Assembly: GCA_964537685.1 (NCBI GenBank)
Contig: CAZICM010000014.1
Coordinates: forward strand, 124,001-188,000
Direction: 5' to 3'
DNA from: CAZICM01 sp964537685
Lineage (GTDB): Bacteria > Myxococcota_A > Polyangia > Polyangiales > Polyangiaceae
DNA: 64,000 nt
In this document: positions 8,531-17,585 of the stretch, in pieces
Layout of the letters: each line of letters starts with the position of its first letter
Position numbering within the stretch: the first letter of the stretch is position 1
Translations under genes and position numbers: made by a program
The notes under the pieces: generated by a model
Database searches by the model: none
The model's input: the letters and a program-made list of their open reading frames with translations, nothing else
What the model was told of the DNA's origin: nothing

Positions 8531-10945
8531 ATGAATGATGAGCGGCTCTTGAATGATGTGCTGCGCCTCGCGCTTCGTTATCCCAATCTGCTGATCCGCG
8601 ATGCTTTCGAGCAGCTCGCCCATGTCTTGATGGGCGCCGTGTCGTTTCTTCAAATGGGCGTCTTTGTGCCTGATGGCCCCCATCATCAGCGGGTCTATGC
8701 CATTTCTTCTGGGCCTATCGGCGATGTGTTGCCTTTTGGCGCGAGGGTGCCCCGCGAAAATACCCATCTGATGCGCGATGTCTTTGAGCAGGGGGTGCCC
8801 TATCTGTGTGAAGATACCAGTCAAGGGACGCCTCTCGAGCGTTCGACGGCGTCTCAGGGGGTGGGTTCGTATTGGTCGATTCCTGTGTGGGGCGAGTCTT
8901 GTGTGGTCGCCGACCTGGCTATTGGCTTTAAAGATGCCGAAACGGCTCGCCGGGCGCCTATCGCGCTCTTGGGCTCCGTGGCCAATATCTTGGGCGACAG
9001 TCTGGAACGAATGAGGGTCCAGGGACGCGAACGAAGGCTGGCGATGATTCTGGAAACCTCGGGCGATGCCATGCTGGCTTGGGATAGGGAGGGGCGGATT
9101 ACTGATGCCAATGTTGCGGCGCTGCTCTTGACGGGTTTTGCCAGGGATGAATTGGTGGGGCGGCCTATTGCTTTGGTCTTGACATCGCCGGATCAAGATG
9201 CAGCGGGGTCGACGCCTTTTCCTTCGCGGGGGTTGCGGATGCAGCTTCTTCCAAAGCCGGGTTCGCCCAAGAGCTTGAGGGGGCCGCTGGTGGTTGATGC
9301 GACGATTACCGGGGTGGAGGACGATCCTCAAGTGGCGGTGCATGCGCTCTTGAGGGATTTGAGTTTGGTGGCGGAGGCGGAGCGGAGGGCGGCCGAGCGA
9401 TTGTTGAGAATTCGCGAGCTGGAGGAGCAGCACCGGACGCTGTTGGACAATGCGCCGCTGATTATTTTTAGGCTCGATCCTGTGACGATGGAGCTTGTGT
9501 ATTTAAACCGGCATGCGGAGAGGCTGCTGGGGGTGCCGACGGGAGAGGCGCTGAAGACGCCTGGATTTTTAAGGAATGCGCATGCGGAGCCGGTGGGGCG
9601 CAAAGCCTTTGAGGAGGCGGTGGAGCGGGCGAAGGAAGGGCATAAGCCGCTGCCCTACGAGGCGCGGTTAAGCCGGAGGCCGAATGGGGAGATGATGGCG
9701 AGGGGGACGGTATTTCCGCTGTTTTCGGAGCAGGGGGATGTGACGGCGATAGAGGGGCTGCTGGCGGATGTGAGCGCAGAGCAGTCGGTGAGGACGCGGC
9801 TCGTGCAGGCGGATCGTTTGTCGACGCTGGGGATGCTGGCGGCGGGTGTAGCGCATGAGATTAACAATCCGGCGGCTTTTTTGCTGCTGAGCATCGACAT
9901 GCTGGGGAGGATGCTGCAGGGGTCGGGCGTGTCGATGGAGCCTCATGTGGCGGAGAACGCGGCATCGATGCTGTGGGAGCTGCGGGATTCGGTGCAGCGC
10001 ATTGTACATATTGCGCGGGATTTAAGGGCGTTTGCGAGTTCGTCGCCTGCGGATTCGGGGCAGCTATCGATTGTGGACGTGAATGCGACGGTGGAGAGCG
10101 CGCTGACGCTGACACGGGGGCAGTTGATAGAGCGGGCGCGCATTGAGCGGGATTTGGGGGATGTGGCGCCTGTGCTGATGGGGACGGGGAGGCTGGGGCA
10201 GGTGCTGGTGAATCTGCTGGTGAATGCGGCGCAAGCGATATCGAAGGAGGATGTGTTCGATCATGTGATTCGGGTGAGCACGAAGAGTGTGGGCGAGACG
10301 GTGCAGATAGAGGTGTCGGATACGGGGATTGGGATTGATCAGGATGTGATGCCCCGGATATGGACGCCATTTTTTACGACGAAGAATCCGGATGTGGGGA
10401 CGGGGCTTGGGCTGCCGATTAGCCGGGAGATTATTGAGGGGGCGGGCGGGAGGATTTGGGCGGAGAGTCCGGTGCAGGCTGGGGAGGAGAGGCGTGGGAC
10501 GCGCTTTGTGATTGAGTTACCAGCGGCGGGAGCGGCGCCATTGCCACGGTTGAGTTCGGTGCCTCCGAGCATGAATGCGAAACGGCGGGCGAAGGTATTG
10601 GTGATCGAGGACGAGCCGGCACTGTCGCGGGTCTTGGCGGAGGAGATCGGCGAGCAGCACGATGTGGTGACGGCGGGAAATGCATTTGCGGCGCTGAAGT
10701 ATTTAAAGGAGAGCCATTTTGACGCGGTTTTATGCGATTTGCGGATGCCTGGAATGTCGGGGGAGGGGCTGTATGAGCGGGTGGTGGAGATGGATAGGGA
10801 TCAGGCGGAGCGATTTATTTTTATGACGGGTGTTGGATTTGGTGCGGGGATAGAGCGTTTTTTATCGGAGACGGGCAGGCCGGTTCTGGAGAAGCCATTT
10901 GCGCGGGAGGCTGTGCTTCGCGCGATAGAGAAGGTGTTGAGATAG
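8531..10945 (+). CDS. GAF-PAS-PAS hybrid histidine kinase with C-terminal receiver
   Basis: 804 residues, no transmembrane segment, hence a cytoplasmic sensor. A GAF-like region covers about 1-160, PAS about 170-275 ('LAMILETSGDAMLAWDREGR'), and PAS about 300-415 ('LLDNAPLIIFRLDP'). The HisKA box 'GVAHEINNPAAF' contains His442. The HATPase domain has 'LGQVLVNLLVNAAQA', 'DTGIGI' and 'GTGLGLPIS'. A receiver domain at about 690-804 has 'VLVIEDEP', phospho-acceptor Asp736 in 'LCDLRMPG' and the conserved Lys in 'LEKPF'. No output regulator is adjacent. Third-position bases become strongly G-ending after about 9.05 kb, unlike the 5' part. Confidence 0.9.
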   Translation: MNDERLLNDVLRLALRYPNLLIRDAFEQLAHVLMGAVSFLQMGVFVPDGPHHQRVYAISSGPIGDVLPFGARVPRENTHLMRDVFEQGVPYLCEDTSQGTPLERSTASQGVGSYWSIPVWGESCVVADLAIGFKDAETARRAPIALLGSVANILGDSLERMRVQGRERRLAMILETSGDAMLAWDREGRITDANVAALLLTGFARDELVGRPIALVLTSPDQDAAGSTPFPSRGLRMQLLPKPGSPKSLRGPLVVDATITGVEDDPQVAVHALLRDLSLVAEAERRAAERLLRIRELEEQHRTLLDNAPLIIFRLDPVTMELVYLNRHAERLLGVPTGEALKTPGFLRNAHAEPVGRKAFEEAVERAKEGHKPLPYEARLSRRPNGEMMARGTVFPLFSEQGDVTAIEGLLADVSAEQSVRTRLVQADRLSTLGMLAAGVAHEINNPAAFLLLSIDMLGRMLQGSGVSMEPHVAENAASMLWELRDSVQRIVHIARDLRAFASSSPADSGQLSIVDVNATVESALTLTRGQLIERARIERDLGDVAPVLMGTGRLGQVLVNLLVNAAQAISKEDVFDHVIRVSTKSVGETVQIEVSDTGIGIDQDVMPRIWTPFFTTKNPDVGTGLGLPISREIIEGAGGRIWAESPVQAGEERRGTRFVIELPAAGAAPLPRLSSVPPSMNAKRRAKVLVIEDEPALSRVLAEEIGEQHDVVTAGNAFAALKYLKESHFDAVLCDLRMPGMSGEGLYERVVEMDRDQAERFIFMTGVGFGAGIERFLSETGRPVLEKPFAREAVLRAIEKVLR

Positions 10946-10948
10946 GTT

Positions 10949-12631
10949 CTAATTGCTTAAGGTGATGGGCACATAGAAGGCGCGCACCTTGGTCATCGTG
11001 CCCTGGCGAGTAAAGCCTGCGAGGCCATACATCAGATTCCACCAATGACCGCCGGGCGATTGGCCGTAGGAGAAGAGGGGGAAGAAATGAAACTCCCATT
11101 CCTTGCCGCCGCGCACTTTCTTTTCCGAGTAATAGGTATTGAGCGCGAGCTGAGTGACGCTGTTTTCGTCGGAGGAGCGGTAAAAGACGGGCATCACGAC
11201 GGTGGTGCGCGAAGTGGACGAGGCGAAATCCCAGACGAAGGGCGCGAGGACCAGATGGCTGGAGTCGTTTTTCTGGCCCATGAAAAAGAAGGGATAGAGA
11301 TTGGTTTCCCAGCCTTCGGTGTCGCGTTTGTATTCGAACAAGGGCGTAATCCAATGCGACTCGCGCAGGCCCTTGCGCTGGAAGTGGCCATAGAAGGGGA
11401 AGAGGGCGAAGTCGTCGTCGCGCGGTGAAGTATTCCGGTAATAGAAGGGCGGAATTAGAGTGCGTTCGATGCGCGCGTCGGGGTCCCTGTAGTTGTAATA
11501 GAAGGGCGTGATCATATCGAATTCGGTGCGCCCGCGGTAACGCGCGTAGCCCCAGGTGGCGAAGGTGCTTTCGCCGTGTTCGCCTTCGGCGCTGACGAAT
11601 AAAGGAGTGATCAGCAGGTTTTCGCGGCCTTTTTGGCTGCGGTGGTAGAAGGGGAAGAGCGTTGTTTTCTCTTCGTTTTTGCCCCAGGAGTGCCAGTAGA
11701 AGGGCAGGATATTGAAGACATTGCTTTCGGGTGAGCGTTCCCACCAGAGCGGGCCCCAGACGTTGGTGGCGCTGTCGGTGGCCTCGTTGTAGCGGTAGTA
11801 GTGAAGCAGGGGCGGGATGATTTCGTATTCGCGCTTTTCGTCGCGGCCATAGAAATAAAAGGGCGCGAGGCCCAGGTCGATGCTGTCGGCGGTGCGCGCG
11901 TCGCAGTTTGGGCCGCCCGACCAGAAGCAATACATCGGGCCGACGATGTTGTAGCCGCCGCGGGGTGACTGTTTGGTGAAGGTGAGTAGCGGCGGGACGT
12001 GGAGATAGCTTGAACCTTCGTCGTTTCCGCCTTCGAAGAGGAAGGGCACGAGCCAGTTGTCGTGGCGGCCTCCCTTGCCCGCTTTGCTTTCGCGTTCGCG
12101 GTGCATGTAAGGGCCGATGACCGTGGTGCGGGTGGTGTCGTTGCGGACGTTCCAGAAGAAGGGGAAGAGAACGTCGGCGTCGTGTTTGGGGCTTCGGCGG
12201 TTGTAATAAAACAGGCCGAAGAGGCTGGCTCTGTCGTTTTCCTGCTGCCGTTCAAACCAGAAGGGAAAGACGGTTCTGAACCGGAATTGGCCGCTTTTTT
12301 CTTCGTAGTAAGGCGGGATGAAGAGGCGCGTGGTGAGGGCTGTCTTGCCGAGCTCGAGCTTTTCGTAGTCGAAGTTTGTTCCGATGCGCTTCTTCATCTC
12401 GGGCGATATAGCGAGAGGATCGGCGGGCATCGTTGGGTTTTGAGTGCGGAGGCGTTCGTCGGCATCGGTGCCCGAGGCCGCGTGCATTTCGGGCGCGTTT
12501 GGGTCTTTTGGGGCGGATTGCTGAGAGGGCGGCGGGCCAGCGGGAGGGCCTCCCACGCCAAATTGAGCCCAGGCAACGCCCGGCGACGCGCATAAGACCA
12601 GCACGGCGAGCAGCGAACGAATCGTCTTCAA
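10949..12631 (-). CDS. Secreted aromatic-repeat protein, possible outer-membrane beta-structure
   Basis: 560 residues from a TTG start at 12631, preferred because GGGAGG lies 4 bases upstream and it places a signal peptide ('LLAVLVLCASPGVAWA', cleavage before Gln23) at the N-terminus; an ATG at 12727 would add 32 residues. After a Pro/Gly linker the protein holds some twenty copies of a short strand motif [LIV]-x-P-[FLY]-[FYL]-aromatic ('LFPFFW', 'LAPFYF', 'ILPFYW', 'ITPFYY', 'LYPFFF'), spaced about 20-30 residues and often followed by charged turns. The pattern suggests a repetitive beta sheet or barrel at the cell surface. I cannot name the family. It converges on the histidine kinase gene with a 3-base gap. 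Confidence 0.7.
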   Translation of the reverse strand: MKTIRSLLAVLVLCASPGVAWAQFGVGGPPAGPPPSQQSAPKDPNAPEMHAASGTDADERLRTQNPTMPADPLAISPEMKKRIGTNFDYEKLELGKTALTTRLFIPPYYEEKSGQFRFRTVFPFWFERQQENDRASLFGLFYYNRRSPKHDADVLFPFFWNVRNDTTRTTVIGPYMHRERESKAGKGGRHDNWLVPFLFEGGNDEGSSYLHVPPLLTFTKQSPRGGYNIVGPMYCFWSGGPNCDARTADSIDLGLAPFYFYGRDEKREYEIIPPLLHYYRYNEATDSATNVWGPLWWERSPESNVFNILPFYWHSWGKNEEKTTLFPFYHRSQKGRENLLITPLFVSAEGEHGESTFATWGYARYRGRTEFDMITPFYYNYRDPDARIERTLIPPFYYRNTSPRDDDFALFPFYGHFQRKGLRESHWITPLFEYKRDTEGWETNLYPFFFMGQKNDSSHLVLAPFVWDFASSTSRTTVVMPVFYRSSDENSVTQLALNTYYSEKKVRGGKEWEFHFFPLFSYGQSPGGHWWNLMYGLAGFTRQGTMTKVRAFYVPITLSN

Positions 12632-12813
12632 CGCGCCTCCCGAGCCCAAAGAGAGATGCGGCGCGCGCGTGCGTTCCGCTGAACGCAGGTCCGCGTGCTT
12701 TGTGTCGACATGCCGTGCCCGCAACAAGCCATGTGGGCTGCGCTTATGGTCGTTGCGCGCGATGAGGTCAAGCGAATCGCATCGAGCGGGTGCTCCGGCC
12801 TTTCTCGGAGGCG

Positions 12814-13308
12814 TTATTTGGCGCGCATTTTTCCCTGTGAAACCGGCGTTTGCTGCGGGGAATGCTGAGCGTGGCGATCTAAAAAGCTTTGGAGGAGCAC
12901 GCAGGCTGCGGCGCCGTCGATTTTGGATTTTTGTTTGCGGGGATCGGTGCCGGCGGCCAAGAGCTTTCGCTGGGCTTCGGCAGTGCTGAGCCGTTCATCG
13001 AAGAGTTCGATATCCATGCCGGTTTTGTCGGCGAGGGCCTGCGCGAAGGAGAGGGCGCGGCGGGCAGCGGGGCCGTGTCCGCCATCCATTTCGACGGGCA
13101 GTCCAACAATAATTTTTTGAATGCCTTCGCCTTGGATGATTTCGATCAGCGCCGCGATCAAAGCGTTTCGGTTGTGGGCATCGAGCGCGGGCCTGGGATG
13201 GGCGAACAGGCCAAGCTCGTCCGAAACGGCAATGCCCGCGCGGGCTTTGCCATAATCGATGGAGAGCACGCGAAGGGGAGGGGATTGGGATGTCACCCTG
13301 GGGCACAT
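12814..13308 (-). CDS. ruvX: RuvX/YqgF Holliday-junction resolvase-like nuclease
   Basis: 164 residues, the usual family length. It has the RNase H-like core: 'LSIDYGKARAGIAVSD' near residue 15, 'KIIVGLPVEMDG' near 80, and 'FDERLSTAEAQRKL' near 110, giving the expected Asp/Glu/Asp active-site carboxylates. The family is implicated in 16S rRNA 5' maturation and in branched-DNA processing. It is divergent from the next gene, separated by 82 bases that must carry both promoters. Confidence 0.92.
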   Translation of the reverse strand: MCPRVTSQSPPLRVLSIDYGKARAGIAVSDELGLFAHPRPALDAHNRNALIAALIEIIQGEGIQKIIVGLPVEMDGGHGPAARRALSFAQALADKTGMDIELFDERLSTAEAQRKLLAAGTDPRKQKSKIDGAAACVLLQSFLDRHAQHSPQQTPVSQGKMRAK

Positions 13309-13390
13309 ACAGGAAATCCGAGTGCCCTTCCGCTGGAAAGAATTGCAATGACTGGGCCCAGCAAAAATCGTCGCACCCTTCGCCGCATGC

Positions 13391-14548
13391 GTGATTAAGA
13401 TGGCGGCCAGTCTGGATACCGCGCCGCCCGCGGACGGAGGACCTTCAATGCCTGCGCGACCGCTACCGCTAAAGCATCAGGATTCTGAGAAGAAAGAACC
13501 CGAAATCCTAAGTAAAGAAGCTCGTTCGCACATTGCAAACGAGCCCGCTCTCCAAGTCATTGCTGAATTGCTCACCAAGCTTAGGGCGCTCAACCTTCCA
13601 TGGTGGACGCCTGAACAACTCAGGGCGCGCTGGGGGGCCGCCGAACGTATGCGCTGGTACGGGGATCGATGGGATCTGCGCCAGAACATCACGACGGAGC
13701 TGACGGGTCTTGTGCCCAAGGCCGCGCGCCGCAAGGGGCCTGAATTTCAGGCTGCGCTGATCGACTCGGCTCTCGAGGAACAAGATATTTCCGTCCGGGA
13801 GTTCGAAGAAGCCTTTGAGCCGATGGATCTGGCGATTTACGGGCCTGCGAGTGATGTGTGGCAATTCTTCCGCGAGTCGATGCCATGGGGCGAAGACACG
13901 CCCGTGCATCAAGAGCTGCTCGCATGGCTGCTCAAGGCACTGCTTACCGATCGCAGCTCGTTCCCCGGCTTGGGGCGGGTGCCTATTTTGACGCCGTGGG
14001 ATGTGCGTACGGCGATCAACGGAAAGGTGTGGCATACGCGCATTCCGCTGGATGTGCGCGTGGCGATCGACGATGCGCGCTTCAAGCAAGAGAAAGACAA
14101 GGCGAGCACGCCTTTCCACGCAGCGAACGATTTAAGCATTGCGGTGCCTGAGACGATTGCGGGCAATGTTCCGCTTCGCGAGCTGGTTCCGGTGCTGATC
14201 GCCGCCGAGAAGTCGATGGGATTCGAGCCCACCAAGGCCGAGCCCGCGAAGTCCGCGCCTGCGCCTGCTGCTGAAAAGGCTGCGGCGAAGGATGAGGAAG
14301 ACGAAGAAGTGGTGACGCCTAGGCCGGCTGCTGCCGCGCCTTCAAAGCCTGCCGCGGAAGAGCCTGCGCCTGCCGCTGCGGCACCCGCGCCTACGCCTGC
14401 GCCTGCTGCTGCTGCGCCTGCTGCTGCTGCGCCTGCGCCATCCGGCAAGAAGGAGAAGGGCGGGAAGGCTGCTGTGCCTCCGCCTCCGCCTCCAAAGGCC
14501 GCCGATGACGATCTCGACAGCTTGGATCTATCCGGCCTCGACAAGTAA
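13391..14548 (+). CDS. Unknown protein with Ala/Pro-rich tail
   Basis: 385 residues from GTG 13391, or 382 from ATG 13400. The first 275 residues look globular and helical, with a Trp-rich segment ('LNLPWWTPEQLRARWG') and 'RVPILTPWDVRTAI'. Residues about 275-360 are a low-complexity linker of Ala, Pro and some Lys/Glu; the extreme C-terminus is acidic ('DDDLDSLDLSGLDK'), as in some short recruitment peptides. No signal peptide or membrane helix. I do not recognise a family. Confidence 0.65.
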   Translation: MIKMAASLDTAPPADGGPSMPARPLPLKHQDSEKKEPEILSKEARSHIANEPALQVIAELLTKLRALNLPWWTPEQLRARWGAAERMRWYGDRWDLRQNITTELTGLVPKAARRKGPEFQAALIDSALEEQDISVREFEEAFEPMDLAIYGPASDVWQFFRESMPWGEDTPVHQELLAWLLKALLTDRSSFPGLGRVPILTPWDVRTAINGKVWHTRIPLDVRVAIDDARFKQEKDKASTPFHAANDLSIAVPETIAGNVPLRELVPVLIAAEKSMGFEPTKAEPAKSAPAPAAEKAAAKDEEDEEVVTPRPAAAAPSKPAAEEPAPAAAAPAPTPAPAAAAPAAAAPAPSGKKEKGGKAAVPPPPPPKAADDDLDSLDLSGLDK

Positions 14549-14636
14549 GCCCTCTTCGGGCGCACACATCCCCTTCACACTTCTTCACACGCCTCCCGGC
14601 ACAGCCTTCACAATCCAAATCCATTGTTGTCCTTGA

Positions 14637-14671
14637 GGCGGCGCGGTTCACAAGCCGCTCCGCCCTGGAGG
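14637..14671 (+). promoter_or_regulatory. Hairpin followed by strong ribosome site before the Spy-like gene
   Basis: An inverted repeat (arms 14637-14646 and 14655-14664, one mismatch, loop of about 8 bases) stands just upstream of GGAGG at 14667-14671, which is 9 bases from the ATG at 14681. The hairpin has no T-run, so it is a weak terminator candidate for the upstream gene, or a leader structure. Confidence 0.45.
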
Positions 14672-14680
14672 CGATGACGC

Positions 14681-15247
14681 ATGTTTGGATTTGTAATTGG
14701 AACGGCGTGTTTATTTGGACTTTTGGTTACCCTTGCGAAAGGCCGGCACGGATGTGCTTCCTATCGCGGAGGATGGGGCGGCGGCCATCATTTCGCGGGC
14801 GGCGGGTGTGGCGGCTATGGGCCTTGGGCAGGCCAGGGCGGCGGCGAGGGCAGGGGTTTTGGATGGAGGGGCGGTCCTGGGATGGGCCGTTTTTGGCTGA
14901 GGGGTCTGTTCGAGCATCTCGATACGACGCCCGGCCAGGAGAAGGTGATTATGGCGGCGGCCGATGAGATTCGGACGGCCGGAGCCGAGTTGCGCGGTGA
15001 AGTGCGGCGCACGCGGAGCGATGTGGCGCAGGCCGTGAAGGGCGAAGCGTTTGATGAGACGCGCATGGGCGAGACCTTTGCGCGCCACGATCAGGCGATG
15101 GACACGATGCGCAAGGCTGTGGTTTCGGCGATTGCGAAAGTCCACGCGGTCTTGGATGAGCGGCAGCGCGTGCGTTTTGCCGAACTCATTGAGTCGGGCC
15201 CCTATTTTGGAGCCTTTGGCGGCCCGTACCGGCGCTACGGCGTCTGA
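14681..15247 (+). CDS. Spy/CpxP-like periplasmic protein
   Basis: 188 residues. A hydrophobic N-terminus (2-18) acts as signal or anchor, then a Gly/His-rich segment (20-75) that could bind metal, then a helical domain with two degenerate LTxxQ motifs ('LDTTPGQEKV' near 87 and 'LDERQRVRFAELI' near 165), as in Spy, CpxP and the periplasmic heavy-metal sensor family. These proteins chaperone periplasmic proteins or repress a sensor kinase. The response regulator and kinase genes 300 bases downstream fit a Cpx-like arrangement. An excellent GGAGG site precedes the ATG. Confidence 0.8.
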   Translation: MFGFVIGTACLFGLLVTLAKGRHGCASYRGGWGGGHHFAGGGCGGYGPWAGQGGGEGRGFGWRGGPGMGRFWLRGLFEHLDTTPGQEKVIMAAADEIRTAGAELRGEVRRTRSDVAQAVKGEAFDETRMGETFARHDQAMDTMRKAVVSAIAKVHAVLDERQRVRFAELIESGPYFGAFGGPYRRYGV

Positions 15248-15303
15248 TCGAAAGCCTGCAACGGAAACTCGAGCTCGGAAACACATTGGATTGGAGTTTT
15301 GAA

Positions 15304-15513
15304 ATGAAACGCAAGTTAGCGATTGTGCTGTTGGCGCTTGGAACGATTGGCGGATTTGCATCGGGCTTCCGCAGCCTGCGCTGCCATGCTCAGTGGAGGC
15401 GGGCGTCCTTTGAAAACCATGTGGCACAGGTCTGCGTAGAAGCGGCCCGCAAGGCGAACGCGATGAACACAGTGAACACGGCAGAGCAGCCCGTGGCTCC
15501 AAAAGCGGAGTGA
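15304..15513 (+). CDS. Small secreted protein in the Cpx-like cassette
   Basis: 69 residues from ATG 15304; GGAG lies 7 bases upstream, so an in-frame start at 15286 is unlikely. The N-terminus is a signal peptide or single membrane anchor ('MKRKLAIVLLALGTIGGFAS'). The remainder is short, with two Cys residues (in 'RSLRCHAQ' and 'VAQVCVEA') that might form a disulphide. No family recognised. It sits 56 bases after the Spy-like gene and 18 before the response regulator, so co-transcription is likely. Confidence 0.65.
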   Translation: MKRKLAIVLLALGTIGGFASGFRSLRCHAQWRRASFENHVAQVCVEAARKANAMNTVNTAEQPVAPKAE

Positions 15514-15531
15514 TGTACGCTCGCGGCCGCC

Positions 15532-16218
15532 ATGGCAACCAGGGTTCTTTTGGTCGATGACGATGTTCGCCTGCACGAGCTTTTGGCGAGCTATCTCAAG
15601 CAAAATGGGTTTTTGGTAACGCTTGCGCACGACGGCCAAAAAGGGCTTACGGCGCTTGAAAACGGCCACTTCGATGCTGTTCTGCTCGATGTGATGATGC
15701 CTGGCATGGATGGCATCGAAGTGGTGAAGCGCATTCGTGCCAAAAGCCAGATTCCGGTGCTGATGCTCACAGCCAAGGGCGATGAAACCGATCGCGTCGT
15801 GGGATTGGAGCTCGGCGCGGATGACTACATCGCCAAACCCTTTAGTCCGCGGGAACTCTTGGCCCGCCTGCGCGCGGTGCTCCGGAGAACAAAGCCCGAA
15901 ACTCCCGCGGAACAGCTTGTGATTGGCAATATCGCCATCGATCTATCGGGAAGGCTTGTGACAGTGGATGGCAAAAGCGCCGATCTAACGGGCCTCGAGT
16001 TTGACATTCTGGTTGCCCTTGTCCGCAAGGCCGGCCGCGTGGTTTCACGCGATTCGCTGCTCGACGAAGCCGGCCGGGGCGACGTCACCGTCAGCGATCG
16101 CACGGTCGACGTACACATCTCGCATCTTCGCCAAAAGCTTGGCGACGACCCGCGCGCGCCGCGGCTGATCAAAACGGTCCGCGGCGTGGGCTATGTCTTT
16201 GCGAAGGAGAGCGCGTGA
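15532..16218 (+). CDS. OmpR-family response regulator (CpxR-like)
   Basis: 228 residues. The receiver domain has Asp9-Asp10-Asp11 in 'LLVDDDVRLHELL', phospho-acceptor Asp53 in 'VLLDVMMPGMDG', and the conserved Thr and Lys in 'VLMLTAKGDE' and 'IAKPF'. The C-terminal winged helix has 'LTGLEFDILVALVRKAGRVV' and 'VDVHISHLRQKLGDD', as in OmpR/PhoB. Its stop overlaps the kinase start (GTGA), a typical two-component pair. With the Spy-like gene upstream, it most likely reads an envelope-stress signal. Confidence 0.92.
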   Translation: MATRVLLVDDDVRLHELLASYLKQNGFLVTLAHDGQKGLTALENGHFDAVLLDVMMPGMDGIEVVKRIRAKSQIPVLMLTAKGDETDRVVGLELGADDYIAKPFSPRELLARLRAVLRRTKPETPAEQLVIGNIAIDLSGRLVTVDGKSADLTGLEFDILVALVRKAGRVVSRDSLLDEAGRGDVTVSDRTVDVHISHLRQKLGDDPRAPRLIKTVRGVGYVFAKESA

Positions 16219-17546
16219 ATCCATTGGTTCGCTATGTGCGAGCCCGTCTGCACCGGCGCATCTTTCTTTGGTTTGGGGCGTCGATATTGTTTACGGGCCT
16301 TGCATTTACGGGGTTTTTGTATTTGGCCGGCCGGACGCCCATGCCGCCCGGCCCTCCACCGTCGCCCCGCTCGCCCGCTTGGCTGGCTCCTTGGTATGTG
16401 CGCGAGATCGATCGGGGCCGCGTTCTGGTCAGCCATATGTTTGAACGCGTGTGGGAAAAGCCCATGGAGCGCGACATGCTTGCGCGCGATATTTCGAGGG
16501 ATTTAGGCTTGGGTTTAACGCTGTTCGACGCCAAGCGCAGCGCGATTGCATCGTTTGGCCCGCCCTGCGAAGTCGATGCCTTAAGCGCTCCTGTTCTTCG
16601 CGACGACGAACCGATCGGCTTTATTTCGGCCTGCCCCGTGCGCGATCGCAATGGTCCGCGAAGGGGCGGATGGTTTTTCGTACCTTTTTTATTGCTTGGC
16701 GCGGCCATCTGGATTGCCTCGGGCGGCGTAGCGCGAAGGCTTGCGCGGCCCTTGGGCGAACTCGAGCGGATGGCGCGGGATATAGGGTCTGGACGATTAA
16801 AAAGCCGCGTTCGCCTCGATTGCAGGCGGCACGGCGAGATTGGCATCGTGGGCGAGGCGATGAACGACATGGCCGCGCGTATCGAGCGTCAATTGGCCGA
16901 TCAGCGCGAGCTTCTGGCGGCCGTATCGCATGAACTGCGAACGCCCTTGGCCCGTATCCGGCTGCTGACCGAAATAGCCCGGGATACGGGGACCACTGAG
17001 AAGACCCTCGATGAAATTGATCGGGAAGTCATTGAAATTGATGCATTGGTCGGCGATTTATTGGCGAGCTCCCGCATCGATTTCACCGCGCTCGATTTAC
17101 GCGATCTCGATGTCGGGGACACGGCGAGGCGGGCGCTGGAACGCGCGGGCCAGCCTCTTCAAAAGCTTCAAATGGACGACAAATCTCTTCGGGTTTCCGC
17201 CGATGCCACACTGCTTGGCCGGGCCATGGCCAATTTAATCGGTAATGCCGAAAAACACGGTGGTGGTCTCGTGCAATTCCGGGCGGAGAAGAGAGCCAAT
17301 ACGATTGTATTCGAAGCGCACGACAGCGGCCCTGGATTCGGCGAAGGCGAAGCCGAACGGGCATTCCAGCCTTTTTATACGCGGGCGCGCCGCGACAGCG
17401 AAAAAGATTCGCTTGGATTGGGATTATCGCTGGTCAAACGCATTGCCGAAGCGCATGGAGGCCGCGCATACGCGAAGAACCGCGAAGAAGGCGGAGCCTG
17501 CGTTGGCATTGAATTGCCCGAGTCCGCGGAAAAAAGTCCGAAATAA
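16215..17546 (+). CDS. HAMP-containing sensor histidine kinase (CpxA-like)
   Basis: 443 residues from a GTG start overlapping the regulator stop. TM1 about 17-38, a small periplasmic domain of about 115 residues (Pro-rich at 41-55), TM2 about 153-172, HAMP about 173-226, then the HisKA box 'AVSHELRTPLARIRLL' with His239. The ATPase domain has 'LIGNAEKHGG' (N box), 'DSGPGFG' (G1) and 'LGLGLSLVKRIAEAHGG' (G2). It is predicted to autophosphorylate and signal to the preceding regulator. The short sensor domain fits control by the Spy/CpxP-like protein. Confidence 0.92.
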   Translation: MNPLVRYVRARLHRRIFLWFGASILFTGLAFTGFLYLAGRTPMPPGPPPSPRSPAWLAPWYVREIDRGRVLVSHMFERVWEKPMERDMLARDISRDLGLGLTLFDAKRSAIASFGPPCEVDALSAPVLRDDEPIGFISACPVRDRNGPRRGGWFFVPFLLLGAAIWIASGGVARRLARPLGELERMARDIGSGRLKSRVRLDCRRHGEIGIVGEAMNDMAARIERQLADQRELLAAVSHELRTPLARIRLLTEIARDTGTTEKTLDEIDREVIEIDALVGDLLASSRIDFTALDLRDLDVGDTARRALERAGQPLQKLQMDDKSLRVSADATLLGRAMANLIGNAEKHGGGLVQFRAEKRANTIVFEAHDSGPGFGEGEAERAFQPFYTRARRDSEKDSLGLGLSLVKRIAEAHGGRAYAKNREEGGACVGIELPESAEKSPK

Positions 17547-17585
17547 AAGAGCGTGAACCTCCGAACTGAATGCGGAGCAAAAACC

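Noticed and set aside
11045..11428. Plus-strand open frame within the aromatic-repeat gene
   Set aside because: Antisense to a gene with a clear signal peptide and repeat pattern; no own features.
13391..14548. TonB-like protein, because of the Pro/Ala-rich tail
   Set aside because: No membrane anchor and no TonB C-terminal domain; the rich stretch is at the C-terminus.
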